Below are positions 1 to 10,600 of a stretch of DNA of 64,000 nucleotides, piece by piece (the first letter of the stretch is position 1; every line of letters starts with the position of its first letter). Location: the NCBI RefSeq assembly GCF_900496995.4, contig NC_044005.1, forward strand, positions 27,161,363 to 27,225,362. Reading direction: 5' to 3'. A program made the translations under genes and the position numbers. Origin of the DNA: Aquila chrysaetos chrysaetos (taxonomy: Eukaryota; Chordata; Aves; Accipitriformes; Accipitridae). The notes below the pieces were generated by a model, which saw nothing but the letters and a program-made list of their open reading frames with translations, was not told the DNA's origin and did not search any database.

Positions 1-2240
1 TCATCCTCCAACCCTCTTAACGCTTCTTTAGCAATTGCCTTATGCCTATTCTAGGTTCCTTCTCCTGTTACTAAAACAAAGTAGATCATAAGGAAAGTTA
101 ATTTAAGGAGTAAAAGACTTCAGTAAATGGGCACATTTGCTTTGATTCCTACCCACAGTTCATACTAAATACATGTATTTTCATGAAGTCCCTCCAATAG
201 GCATTCTGCTGGCAGGCAGACATTCCCCAAATTCATCAGGTTGCTGTGCCTTTGACCTCTTCTCCAGCACCAGGAAGACTTCTATCAAATATTACCATGA
301 GTGTCCATTCCTTTCTTCTGCAGTCTCCTTCCATTTTGGTTAATTCAAGTGAAGTTGCTTGTACAGGAACAATTCTAGTTAACTCTGTACTTGAAGAAGT
401 CTATCAAAACTAGAATTATTCTGAAAACCAAGTTACACAGATCTAATCCTACAACTGTTTCTCAGTCCTCATTTGACTAAACATGGTCTTCAAGTGTTCA
501 TGACAATACTTAAACATTTAGCTTAAAGAAACGTGACTTGGATTGAGAGAACAAAACTAAGCATATTATTTTTGAAATGTACCGTTATACACCGAGCGTA
601 AAATCTCAGGGTTGTTGGCTATCCTCTTCCTGGCTGGAGGTGAAGATAAACTTCAATTGTGATAGCTTGGAAGGGGCTATGTTTTGAAAGTGTCAGGATG
701 CTGTTATTTCAGGGATGAGTTTAGTAGCTGTCCTGGTTTCAGCTGGGATAGAGTTAATTGTCTTCCTAGTAGCTGGTATAGCATTATGTTTTGGGTTCAG
801 TATGAGAAGAATGTTGATAACACACTGATGTTTTCAGTTATTGCTAAGTAATGTTTAGACTAAGCAAGGATTTTTCAGCTTCTCGTGCCCAGCCAGCAAG
901 GAGGGGCACAAGAAGTTGGGAGGGGACACAGCCAGGACAGCTGACCCAAACTGGCCAAAGGCATATTCCATACCATCTGATGTCACGTCTAGGATGTAAA
1001 CTGGGGGGAATGGGGCTGGGAGGAATCACCACTTGGGTACTAACTGGGTGTCAGTTGGGGGTGGCAGGGAGCGAGAGAGCAGCTGCATGGTGCTTAGTTG
1101 TTGGCTGGGGTTAAACCACAACGGTAGGTGAGCCTGCAGCAAGCAAGAGATAGTAGGAGGGGTAAGTCTGACGTGTTCCCAAAATTTCCTGCACTATCTG
1201 TAGAGGCAGGGTGCTAGCAAGAAACTTATTAGCATGTCAGGGCATTTCCCAAGGACAGGAAATGATTAGCAGATGAGAGGTACTATCTTCACTGTATGCT
1301 GTCCAACATACAGACAGCTGAGTTCAGCTATTCTCTGCAGCCAAACCAGTGTAAGGCACCACAGGATAAAAGCTCTATTAAAGTTTGGAAATGTTCCTAA
1401 TTATACCAAGAATACAAATTTTCAGTCTCCCTCTTTACTATACCTCAACTATAGCATTTTGGACAGGATGCACACTTCGGCACATTGGCCCCTGGTGACC
1501 CTCATATTGTCTGTCATCTCGCAGTCTTAAGACAATTCTCAGAAGAGCAAATTATATTGCTAAAAATTAAAGAGTAATTGAGAAGATAGGAGTATACAAG
1601 GTTAAGGCTTTGAAATATTTTTTTTGCTGCATTTCTCCATGTGGCTTAACCATCTCTTTTCCCTCCCTCCTCTGACCACTTCCTTCCCTGCAGCAAATGT
1701 TGCAGGTCTCTGTGAGACTCTGTTGATCTGCAGCCATTGCTCTGACTCCCCCCACTGCCTCTGCTCCCAGCCCACATTAATAGCTTTCCCAGTTCGACAC
1801 CTTCCTGCCACAGTTTGATACCTTCCTCCTCCTCCCTGACACCTAACGAAAGGGATAAGGCTTTGAGGTGCATAGATGCCAAGCAAACAAGAGGGAGAGA
1901 TCTGTCCCGACCCAGTCCTGCCGTCCCACCACCACTCTGCATATAAGCAAAAGGACCAGGCTGCCAGCTAACCCAGTACAGACACGAGAATCTGAGCAGG
2001 ATGCTTAACCAAACTTCATTCATTGTACAGTTGAATAAAAGCCCATCAATTCCGAATTAAAATCTTCCAGACCACTGGTCCAGAGAAGGCATGCCAACTG
2101 GTGCAGGTTTGACAGCTTTTCTCCAGAACACAGGTTCCAATTTGCTCGTGGGACAGGTGTGAGGGATTTTCCAGAGGAATAGTTGTCCTGCTGCAGGTGC
2201 AGCAATAAGAAACTTCTAAAATTTCTGTGGCCTCTTTCTC
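1..2240. other. Intergenic DNA beyond the FCF1 3' end
   Basis: No exon is recognised on either strand here. By the gene order I recall for other amniotes, YLPM1 should lie further left on the minus strand, but I find no YLPM1-like coding sequence and no GC-rich promoter, so it is presumably outside the window. The only structured item is the solo LTR at 729-1123. The rest is AT-rich unique-looking sequence. Confidence 0.6.
729..1123 (+). mobile_element. Solo LTR of an endogenous retrovirus, internally deleted
   Basis: The segment starts TGTCCTGGTTTC and shares most of its length with the reverse complement of the longer LTR at 20806-21391. Shared parts are the start, the block around 'cagctgacccaaactggcca', the 'aaactgggggga' promoter region, and the terminal 'gcttagttgttggctg' and 'ttaaacca' blocks. 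It is about 395 bp against 586 bp. The missing part is the AT-rich block before the 3' end, which includes the polyadenylation region, and the TATA box is degenerate (GTAAAC). Flanks GTAGC (724-728) and GTAGG (1124-1128) look like a 5-bp target duplication with one mismatch, and the terminal CA has decayed. No retroviral gene is present. A 5-bp duplication fits ERVL-type elements, but the family call is inference. Confidence 0.8.
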
Positions 2241-2262
2241 AGCCAGAGTTGCATCACCAATA

Positions 2263-2268
2263 TTTAAT
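2263..2268 (-). terminator. FCF1: Possible FCF1 polyadenylation signal (ATTAAA)
   Basis: On the minus strand this is the first common polyadenylation hexamer variant downstream of the FCF1 stop codon, about 310 nt after it. No AATAAA is seen on the minus strand between here and the left edge. This would make a 3' UTR of roughly 335 nt. The call is inference. Confidence 0.3.
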
Positions 2269-2579
2269 TTGGAATGCTGAAATCACTTTTTCCAATGATC
2301 CCAGTGAAGAGGGAGTTAGGCATGTTCTGGGCACTGCTGTCCCCTCTTTCCCATATGCTTCTCCCAGCTATAGGTAATCAGGCCAAGTCAGAACAAGGAT
2401 GAATAAAAACAGACTCTTCCAAGTAGCTTTTTCTTAGAAGATCAAGGCTACGAAGTTTGTCCAATGTCACCCACAGTCCTACGAGCAGAGTCCCAGCAAA
2501 AAAGAAAGCAGGAGGGTTGGAACCAGAAGGACCCTTATCCTGGCTCAGAGTCCTGGCATTGATGGCTTGGCTGGACAGG

Positions 2580-2628
2580 TTAGAATCGAGGAGCTCCATA
2601 ATCATCTGGCATCCTCTCAATATTGTAT
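2580..2628 (-). CDS. FCF1: FCF1 coding exon 8 (C-terminus and stop)
   Basis: The acceptor is 'ctttctcag' on the minus strand. The first base completes Arg183, then [15 protein letters not shown] and TAA at 2580-2582. This is the conserved C-terminal tail of FCF1. Exon 8 continues into the 3' UTR below 2580. Confidence 0.95.
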
Positions 2629-5600
2629 CTGAGAAAGAAAGAGGGAAAACCTATGAGGACAACCTACTCCACGTTGCTCCCCTCCCCATGCAGCAACAGG
2701 CTTGCAGGTAGACTGAACAGCAAGAAGCTTTGTTGCATTTATATCTGCAGCTCAGATCCCCAGGAAGAAAAATATTGCTCCTGAAAGTGAAAAGCCTTCA
2801 TAAGGTTGCTGTTATCCTTCACCTCAAATTCAGAAATTGGGCATCTCAAAAACTCACCATCTCCAGAGAAGGAAAAAAATGTAAGATCTGACTTGGGATT
2901 GAAGAGCAGACCACCACAAAGAATAAAACTTTGGCCATTCAACTTATGATTCATGGCCACATGATGTTTTGAGATGTTTTGAGAGAAAAATGTTTTGAGA
3001 GAAAAATGTTCTGAGCCATGTTCTAATTACAGACCAGTTAAGACTTTACATATTTATAGCAATCAACCTTCTGATATATTGCTCTGTCTGCATGTTACTA
3101 GACTCATTGTCTCCACTGCTAGCACAATTGCCTCCTTCCCAGTATCTCTCCCATCCCATCTGATGACTTTGGCCCTTTTCTCTCCACATCCTGACTTCTC
3201 TCCTTACAATGCTACCAAACATATCTACCATACTGTGAAACAATTTGGCATAGGTTCGATGCAAGATAAATCTTCTGGGCTGTACATTATATATATATGA
3301 CAAACAAAGGTGAGTAAAGTCTTCTTAGTCTAGGCTTTACGAGTACTTTGGAAGGAACAGGAAATGGATTTAAGCAAATGTTTTTACAGTAGATCACTGG
3401 TCCTATTGCATATAAAAAAATAAATATATAAAGTGAGCCAGTACTTGCAGATACTGGAAAAATCTGCTGCATTGAAATTGCTGCATTAGTGTCCTTCCGA
3501 GTTGGTTTGGTTTTTAGCTAAGAAGCAAATTCAATCTCTTAGCTGGTTACTCAAAGCTACCAAACAGAATATGGAACAAGAATGGTTCTTTTCCTCAAGA
3601 ACCTGTAGAATGCACTTGCCTCGTAGTCCTGCTGCTGCTGCTGGTAAGCAAAACTGATCTATGGTAACACTGGCCTCAAGGAAACTAGTTTTCTGGGTAA
3701 AAGCAAGTAGACATGTAGACTGCAGTAAAAGTGGGTCTGCGACCAGTCTCTTCCCAGCAGCAGCTGTACTTCGACTTTTGTGCGAACACTAGGCCCTTTA
3801 CTGCAACCTGCACTATAGACAATGCAGGAGAGAAATACGTGGTGATAGAGTCCCTGTCAGACAAGGATTGTACTAGGCAGTGTTCCTCCTTGTGGGGGGT
3901 CCCTTACCTGTGCCTGGAAATATACATTATAGGCACTCCTGGGATTTTTCGTATTCTCCGCTTGAGCTCTTTATCCACTGTGGCCACAATGTAACATTTG
4001 TGCTGCAGAAAAAGAGGTGAACACCAGTGAACCCACAGAAAGGAAACAAAGCTGAGCAAAAGCTTCTATTCTGTGAGGTCATTTAACACAAGAGGTCTAC
4101 AAGTCATTAGCGAGGCATTACTACAACTTGTACAGAATTCCATAGCAGTCTAGTAACATCATTCTGCTCATCAAAACAGACTCATAGAAACATCCAAAGC
4201 CTGTCCAGCCTTCCCAGCTGACAGCTTTCTCATCCTAAGTGCTTCTTAATGCTGGCCTATACAAGAAGAATGCTCAGGGAAGACTATACCTTGCTTCAAA
4301 TAAAGTTGTGCTAGGGACTGAAAATGCCCCTTAGTGAGATTTTACAGTCACTTTGTGGGAAATTTAAGTCATCAGTAACTAGGAATGTTCAGGAATTTTT
4401 AGTATGTTAGCACAGTATTGAAAATTTCAGAAACAGAAATACCTGAGTGACCCTCTGTACCAAGCAGTCGTCTGCATAGGTTCCTTTGTGCATACATGGC
4501 AAGCGTTCAAAACGAGGGTCCTTGGCAATTCTGTGGGGACATATAAGGCAGCATCACAGCAACCAGACCAGAGTGTACAGTAACACAGGACAGGGGAACA
4601 GGAATGCCCCTTTCTGTGATACACAGCACGTTATTCTCAAAACAAGGGCTGAACGGATGGAGTGAATGGTACACAACAGTCAATTGTAATGAGGAGCAAA
4701 AAAAGAATGCCATTTATCTGGCTAGTTATTATAGGTTAAGTGTTTCTTAGTACTTGTTAGTTGGATTCAAGATCCCTACAATGTTAGGCTTTTGCCTAAC
4801 AAAGTCATTTGAAACAAGTTATCTGTGGGAAGAACTAGAATTTCTGGTATCTGAACGTTCGTACCATGCACGTCGGAACACTTCACCTCCTCCCTGAAGG
4901 GGAACATCAAAGCTGTTTAGGGGATGCACTCGGATACTTTACAACACAACAGGCCAAAATAAAAAGTAAAGAACAATACATCTGACTGGTATACCTGCAG
5001 CAGACAAAGTACATTGGACTAGTTTTGTACAGATCACAAAATAACCTGGCTGTAGATTAAGAGCACGTGCTACCTACTCCTACAGGAATAACATGAAGCA
5101 AGAGTGAAAGGTTTGATAAGACTTGGGTCACTTCTTTATTTATTTTCAGAAAATTCTGTAATTCTGTAATTAAAAAAGAAATCTACATATATTTTGAGAA
5201 ACAGGAGGAAGCATTATTTTGAAAGTCTTAGGGGAAAAAAAAAAAAAAGATTAACAGATCAATATAAGGCACTCATACCTAGCATTTAGTTTTTAAAAAA
5301 ATCATCTAAAACTTGAGCCATCGTACTGATCTCATACAGCCAGAGAAATAAAACCCAGTTTGGGACTCTGCAACAACCTATCTACTCTCTAGTCCACAAG
5401 CACCATCATGGAAAGTGCTTTTCATTTATTTATATTAAAACATTAAGTTCTAGAAACAGAGAAGAACACCCTGCACCTACCTTAATGCCACACGGTACTT
5501 CTGTCCTAACTTCTCAATTTCACCCATTACACAATCTGTGATACATGGAATACCTACATGCAGAAAAAGCCTGTATTAAACCCAAGCAGTATTTCTTCAC

Positions 5601-7044
5601 AGACCCCTACATATTGCCCACATGCCCAATATCATGGAACTCTACAACATATTAGTTACAGTTTTAAACTTATGAGAACTGATAAAGTTGCAAAGTGATG
5701 AAATGTAGAGCCACTGAGTTTGACCATGCCATGGTAATTTTAGATTTTTAAGTTACTAATGCTTTACCTTTGCTGAGATTAGCATTTAAGACCATTGTTT
5801 GACTGAAACCAGAGACAGTTCCAGGGTTACCATAGCCACGAACAATGAGCTCGATGATTATAGCACACATCCTTTTTTCAAGATTTCTGTTATCCTCAGC
5901 TAGTGGTACGAGGCTGATAAAGCACATCACAAGCACACCGTGGCACTACATGGTCCAAAAGAAGCTGCGAGCGATGCAGACACTCACACTTGGCATAGAG
6001 ACAGTCCATCATTGACTGCACTAGGTCCAGCTTGGCCTTGATGGAGAAGTTGATGAAGTTAGTGTCAACTAGGATGTGATAAGGGGGACCCAACTGTGTA
6101 TTATACTGGAAGAACAAGCAAGAGGGATGCTGGGGGCTGCCAGGAAGACAAAGAATTCAAATCAATTCATTGCAATTAACAACATATCCAATCATACAAC
6201 TTGTGCAGACTGAAAGAAGGGTAATCATAGAATCGTTTACGTTGGAAAAGACCTTTAAGATCATCGAGTGCAACCGTCAACCATGCCCACTAAACCATGT
6301 CCTGAAGCACCTTGTCTATGGGCTTTTTGAATACCTCCAGGGATGGTGACACCACCAGTTCCCTGGACAGCCTGTTCCAATGCCCGACAACCCTTTCAGT
6401 AAAGAAGTTTTTCCTAACATCCTATCTAAACCTCCCCTGGTGCAACTTGAGGCCATTTCCTCTCGTCCTACACGCAGAAACAACAAAAGGCAGCACGGGA
6501 TGGTGGCCTGCCAGGCCTCCCGCCGCCTCCTAAACCCAATCCCTTGGTTTGGGGCACCATTTACTACTCCGAAATGCCCTCAGTCGCAGCCTGCAGCGTG
6601 GCCGGCCGGCCGACCCTCCCTCCCCAAAGCGCCGGCAGCACTTACACCTCCCGCTCCTTAATGGCACTTGGGTCCTCTTTCTTCTTCACGGGGGCTTTCG
6701 CCCGGTCCTTCTCGTTACTGCAAGGAAACACAGGCACTCCTGGCGGGGGGGGGACGGGCGGCCAGCGGCGGAGAGGCCTGGGCCAGGATCCCCTCCCGCC
6801 CCTCCCGAGCGGGACGCGGGGACGGCCAGCCCCGCGCGGCCGGCTCCGGGGCCCCGCCTGGGCCCGGGCCCAGCCGCAGCCGCACTCACATGCGCTGGTC
6901 CCGGAGGCTGATCATGCGCTTCATGACCGCGTACTTCCGCGCCTTCTTCTGCTTCCCCTGCAAGCAGAGGGACACACGGCCGCGATGAGCTGGGGAGAGA
7001 CCACGGCACCGCACGGCCCCCCCTGCCCGCGCCCGGCTCACCAT
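2580..7044 (-). CDS. FCF1: FCF1 (UTP24), rRNA-processing PIN-domain protein, complete, 8 coding exons
   Basis: The exons, 7042-7044, 6890-6957, 6646-6717, 5988-6136, 5481-5553, 4443-4530, 3908-4002 and 2580-2628, join in frame to 597 nt, giving 198 aa plus TAA, the length I recall for the human protein. The product opens [16 protein letters not shown] (basic tail), has a PIN domain from about residue 67 with the acidic motif HILVDTNF (Asp72) and ADD at 141-143, and ends [13 protein letters not shown]1/UTP24 is a nucleolar component of the small-subunit processome. It is the endonuclease implicated in pre-18S cleavages (yeast A1/A2). Asp72 is retained, so the nuclease is predicted active. It is transcribed divergently from AREL1 off a shared CpG island. 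Identification is from recalled protein sequence, and every splice junction has AG/GT and compatible phase. Confidence 0.96.
3908..4002 (-). CDS. FCF1: FCF1 coding exon 7
   Basis: 95 nt encoding about residues 152-183. It begins [10 protein letters not shown], the last core strand of the PIN fold, and continues [19 protein letters not shown]. Acceptor is 'tttttctgcag' and donor is 'gtaaggg'. It ends in phase 2 (AG of Arg183), matching exon 8. Confidence 0.95.
4443..4530 (-). CDS. FCF1: FCF1 coding exon 6
   Basis: 88 nt for about residues 122-151, including [12 protein letters not shown] and the acidic motif [10 protein letters not shown], whose paired aspartates belong to the PIN active-site region. 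Acceptor 'gtccccacag', donor 'gtatttc'. It ends in phase 0. Confidence 0.95.
5481..5553 (-). CDS. FCF1: FCF1 coding exon 5
   Basis: 73 nt for about residues 98-122, encoding [17 protein letters not shown] and QKYRVALR. Acceptor 'ctgcatgtag' and donor 'gtaggtg' are good. The GEIEKLG helix carries the conserved PIN-domain Glu. Confidence 0.95.
5988..6136 (-). CDS. FCF1: FCF1 coding exon 4
   Basis: 149 nt for about residues 48-98. It begins at [12 protein letters not shown] and contains [18 protein letters not shown], the start of the PIN domain with the catalytic Asp72. Donor is 'gtgagtg', acceptor 'cttcctggcag'. Confidence 0.96.
6223..6472 (-). mobile_element. CR1 LINE 3' fragment
   Basis: Read on the minus strand the segment ends in the CR1 3' signature (ATTCTATGATT). 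It also has CR1 3'-UTR phrases, in plus orientation 'ttggaaaagacctttaagat', 'cctccagggatggtgac', 'ctgttccaatgcccgacaac' and 'taaacctcccctggtgcaac'. It is 5'-truncated at about 250 bp, as is typical for CR1. It lies in FCF1 intron 3 in the same orientation as the gene and identifies the genome as sauropsid, most likely bird. Confidence 0.93.
6646..6717 (-). CDS. FCF1: FCF1 coding exon 3
   Basis: 72 nt for about residues 24-48, a basic linker containing [20 protein letters not shown]. The donor is taken as 'gtaagtgc' after GAGGT rather than the overlapping 'gtgtaag', because only this keeps frame into PQHPSC of exon 4. Confidence 0.93.
6890..6957 (-). CDS. FCF1: FCF1 coding exon 2
   Basis: 68 nt encoding [20 protein letters not shown] and QR. 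Acceptor 'ctgcttgcag', donor 'gtgagtg'. It directly follows the Met-only exon 1 across an 84-bp intron (6958-7041). Confidence 0.93.
7042..7044 (-). CDS. FCF1: FCF1 coding exon 1 (start codon only)
   Basis: The exon ends exactly after ATG, followed by donor GGTGAGCC. The next exon starts GGGAAGCAG, giving Met-Gly-Lys-Gln as in other FCF1 proteins. Start context is favourable (G at -3, G at +4 after splicing). Upstream, the transcribed leader contains a (CAG/AGC)10 tract. Confidence 0.88.
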
Positions 7045-7046
7045 CC

Positions 7047-7047
<1 letters not shown>

Positions 7048-7080
<33 letters not shown>

Positions 7081-7089
7081 GCCGCCGCT
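7048..7089. repeat. Trinucleotide repeat (GCT)10(GCC)3GCT
   Basis: Ten uninterrupted GCT units (7048-7077) are followed by three GCC and one GCT. On the FCF1 sense strand this reads as AGC/CAG repeats 3 nt upstream of the start codon. It lies between the FCF1 start and the nearest ETS-type site, so it is probably in the 5' UTR. Confidence 0.95.
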
Positions 7090-7162
7090 ACTTCCGGTGC
7101 CGCCACGACGCGTTATCGCGTCCCGCCTCGCCGAGAAGGTCCGGGAGTGGTGTCACTTCCGG
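7090..7162. promoter_or_regulatory. Pair of ETS-type sites (ACTTCCGG)
   Basis: Two exact ACTTCCGG octamers start 65 bp apart (7090-7097 and 7155-7162), in the same orientation, between the FCF1 leader and the presumed AREL1 start. Clustered ETS/GABP sites are a known hallmark of bidirectional housekeeping promoters. Confidence 0.6.
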
Positions 7163-7669
7163 CCGCCGGCACGGGGCAGCGGGAGCCCGCGCCGGTCGAG
7201 CGCAGGAGCGGGCCCGACGTCGCGGCCGCCGCCGGAGCCCTCGGTAACGGCGCTCCCCGCCCCCTCCCGCGCCTCGGGGGAAGGGGACGGGGACGGGAGG
7301 GGAGGGCGGGCTCCGGCGGGGGGAGCGGGGCTCCCGGGGCGAGGGAGCTGCAACTCGGTCGCCCCGCCGTGCTCGGGCGTCCCGCCGGGGTGGTGGCCCG
7401 GCCCGGCCCGGCCGCGGGTGGCGGCGGGAGGGGTGCGGCCGGCCCCGCTGCCGGCCCCGCTGCGTTCCCCGCTGCCGGCCCGGGGCGCCCGTGCTGGGGG
7501 CCGCCCCGCCCCTGCCCCTGGCAGGCCCGGAGCTACCGCGGCGGAGGCGGGCGGGAGCGGGGCTCCCGGTGAGCGGGAGGAGCTGGCTCTCACTGCCCCG
7601 CGCCGGCCTCCGGCTTTCTCTTCAGGTTTAGCCGTGCCGTTTGCCCGGCGCTGGCGGTGGCACGTGGGG

Positions 7670-10600
7670 TAGGTTGCGGGGGGGCTGGCGCCTGTGGAAA
7701 GGCCGCGGGGTTTGGTGGCCCCGCCGAGCCACAGCTGGTGCGGGCTGGAGGGGGAACCGCAGCGCACCGATCGCCCTCCTTCCCCCCTGCTTTTCTCTTT
7801 TGCGGAGCTGGGAGGGCACGGAGATCTTCAGCCCGCTTCCTTAAGCTCGCTGGGCTGGCGCGTTTTGAAGACTTCATGTCATGCTGGCTGTGCTGCACTC
7901 TAGCTCGTGAACTTCTTCATGAAAAGCAGTAGGTTGTCAGGATCCGTAGATCTTGCCAACAGCTGTGACCTGAAATCCTGGCAAATGAGCATAATTGCAG
8001 CTGTGCTTTCTGCAGCCGTAATGGTGTAGTCTGACCTGAAGCATCTCTTCTGCACACATAAGGAAACGTTCTCCATGTTCTCAGACTAGTCCCAGGCACT
8101 TGGTTTGTAGTGCCTTGTGTAGGGAAGGGTGAGAGAGAGGCCTCCTTGTTGTTATCTTTCTCGTGTAAGCTTTTGGGATTAGTGAGAACTGGCAGCTGTG
8201 GGTATCTTCCAAATGCAACCGGTTTTATCTGGTGTGCTGGTCAGAAAAAGCAGATATGAAGCCAGTGAGGTACTATGCAGGAGTTTTTTCCTGAAGTGCT
8301 GGCCTCAGTAGAACCATGACTGAGCCTCTGACAACGAGGAAGAAAATTAGGCTGAAAGGAGAACTCGGTTTGTTAGGGAAACCGTGGCTAAGCTTTCCAC
8401 CGGGGTGATCGTACCAGATGAGACTGGCCTGGAAGTTGCCATCTGGCTGGCTTGCTGTGTTTGAGGAAGGCGGGAGGAGCTGACAGCCCTGGTGGTGGTT
8501 CAGTTGTGATGAAAAGTCTTTAGACTTAGGCAGTTGGCAAAAGTCTCCCATGGTTTGTTTTTTTTTTTTTTTCATGTTGTCACTATTTTATTTGGCTTGT
8601 GTGTAAATGCGTATGACAAATTCCAGCCCTGATGAGAGAATGACTGTTTTGTATGGACACTGGCCATTGATGTGGCTTTTGTCCTTGACAGCTGATACTG
8701 GAGCCTGCTCAGTGCCTTTTGCGCTGACTCTTCAGTCTTCTGTGGGTGTATTTTAAAGTTAGGTTCCCGTGGGCATTCCTGTTTGTTGGTTTGTGCATGC
8801 TCTACTTAATGTGCGAAAATACTGTGCCTTTTTACTCAGACGAGAATTGTCGTCTTGTGCGTGGCATGAGACACACGTGCCATTGGTGGTGGACATTTGT
8901 GCACGTGGATCGAGAGGATGTTTTGCACAGAGATGAAGGGTTCTCTCTTCTTGGTTGGATGAGGTAGTATCAACCTGCAGAAAGGTTTTAAATCCATCTT
9001 CTTAGTTTTGGAACTTGTCAAGGGAGACAAGAAAGGAAGTTAAATTTATCAGTGCACCAAAAAAACCAAGAGGCACAACAGATTTCCTAGGACCTCAGTA
9101 AATCAGTTCTGTATAGCATGCCCCCAACTGGCGTCGTAGCAGTAGCCACACGAATGTGCCATTACTGTGTTACAGTTCCTTTTGTATGTGCAGCTACCCT
9201 TGTGCTTCCTTCTGGAGCTTTGTACTGTGTTCTTCTGGCTTCACAGCAGCAGTAATACAAACAAAATGTTTTCCCATTACTGACCTTCCTTTCCTTGCTG
9301 ACTTGAGAGAAGCAATAGCACTAATATGGTTTATTTTATGATTCCATACTGTCTATCCTGATTCTGCCAGTACTTCTACTGGAGTCAAACCAAGGTGAAG
9401 CTTTCCAAATCCCCATTTTCCCTGCAGATGGCAGGAGACCATTGCTTGCTCTGTCCTTGGATCACTAAGACCTGTCGGACAATTCAGCATTTTTTTTCCA
9501 GCCTAGCTACGATGGCACCTTATATTGCTGATTTTCAGAATTCATTTCCCAGATTGTTAGCTGGCAGTTCTTAGCACAGATACTATTTTAATTTAGATCT
9601 ACATTCTGGTAAGTGAGTGGCAACATATCTTGGATACCAGCTACTCACAACTTGGTTCTTTACCCCAATGTATCCCAGCTGCAAGAGCATCCTTAAAGCT
9701 GATGGCAGTGTGTATGCTAGAGGGAAGTTGATTGTACGACAGCCACTTCATCTCTGGTGGCCACCTGACTTGGTGTCTTGTTTACCACTTCATCTAGAGA
9801 TAATAAAATGAGAAGTTGCTGTGCTGATTGAGGGAGATAATTAATTCCCTGTGTCCAGTGAGCTCTGAAATTCTGCAACCCAGATCAAGATGCTCAGGCT
9901 TCAATTGACTTAAAAATCTTGTAGTTGAAGTGATGGGTCTTTCTCTTTTTATGTTTTTGAGAGAGAGTCTGTGTCACTTGTGGTATGCTTTACAGAAGGG
10001 AAAGAGTTATGGGCTGAGGCAGAAATGGCTTGGGTAGATGAACCCACAGGGCCAGTTTTGTGTTGTTTTTTCAGTGACATGAAGAGAGTGGTTCTGTAAG
10101 ATGCTGGAGGGAGATCTCATAGATTCCCAAATATTGATAAGTTTCTGTGAAATTCCTCAGCTGTGTGGGGAGGAACCACACACCTTCCACAGCCAGGCCA
10201 AGCTGGAGCAGAGTTTCAACCAGCCATTTGTAGCACATCTTGGATATGTACTGTGAAAGAACTCAAATACCAATGAAATTGCTAAGTCTGTGATTTTTAA
10301 TACACAGAGATATGAGTTTAGAAACCTTCATCTAGGAAGAGAATGAGAACTTATGCCTTGGGGACTGCAACACTGTTTGCTCAAGCAGAGAAAAGAAGAA
10401 AATAGCTGAGTGGGTGGGATTTTCCTTGAGATGTGGGGGAGGAAAAGACAGTGAGAGTCTGGCTGCTTCTGCAGCGCAATCAAAGAGCTCTGCACAGACT
10501 TACCTGTCAGTTTTCATATGCATTAGAAAGCTTAGTGGACGTATGCAAAGGCAGCCAGATCTGTATGATTATTGGGATGGAGGGAAATAAGAGACATCTG

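Larger units (their letters stand above)
6570..7780. promoter_or_regulatory. CpG-island bidirectional promoter of FCF1 and AREL1
   Basis: This stretch is strongly GC- and CpG-rich, in contrast to the AT-rich flanks. FCF1 starts from it leftwards and AREL1 is the next gene rightwards. Two identical ACTTCCGG motifs at 7090-7097 and 7155-7162 match ETS/GABP sites typical of TATA-less housekeeping promoters. No TATA box is seen. A likely non-coding AREL1 first exon ends at one of the donors 7243/7244 (TCG|gtaacg), 7568/7569 (CCG|gtgagc) or 7668/7669 (GGG|gtaggt); I cannot choose between them. Confidence 0.8.

Noticed and set aside
1-2240. YLPM1 exons at the left edge
   Set aside because: Expected from synteny, but no sequence resembling YLPM1 coding exons or its promoter was found.
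6544-7572. 342-codon plus-strand open frame across the FCF1/AREL1 promoter
   Set aside because: It overlaps FCF1 exons 1-3 antisense and the GCT/GCC repeat, and its product is Ala/Pro/Gly/Arg low complexity.
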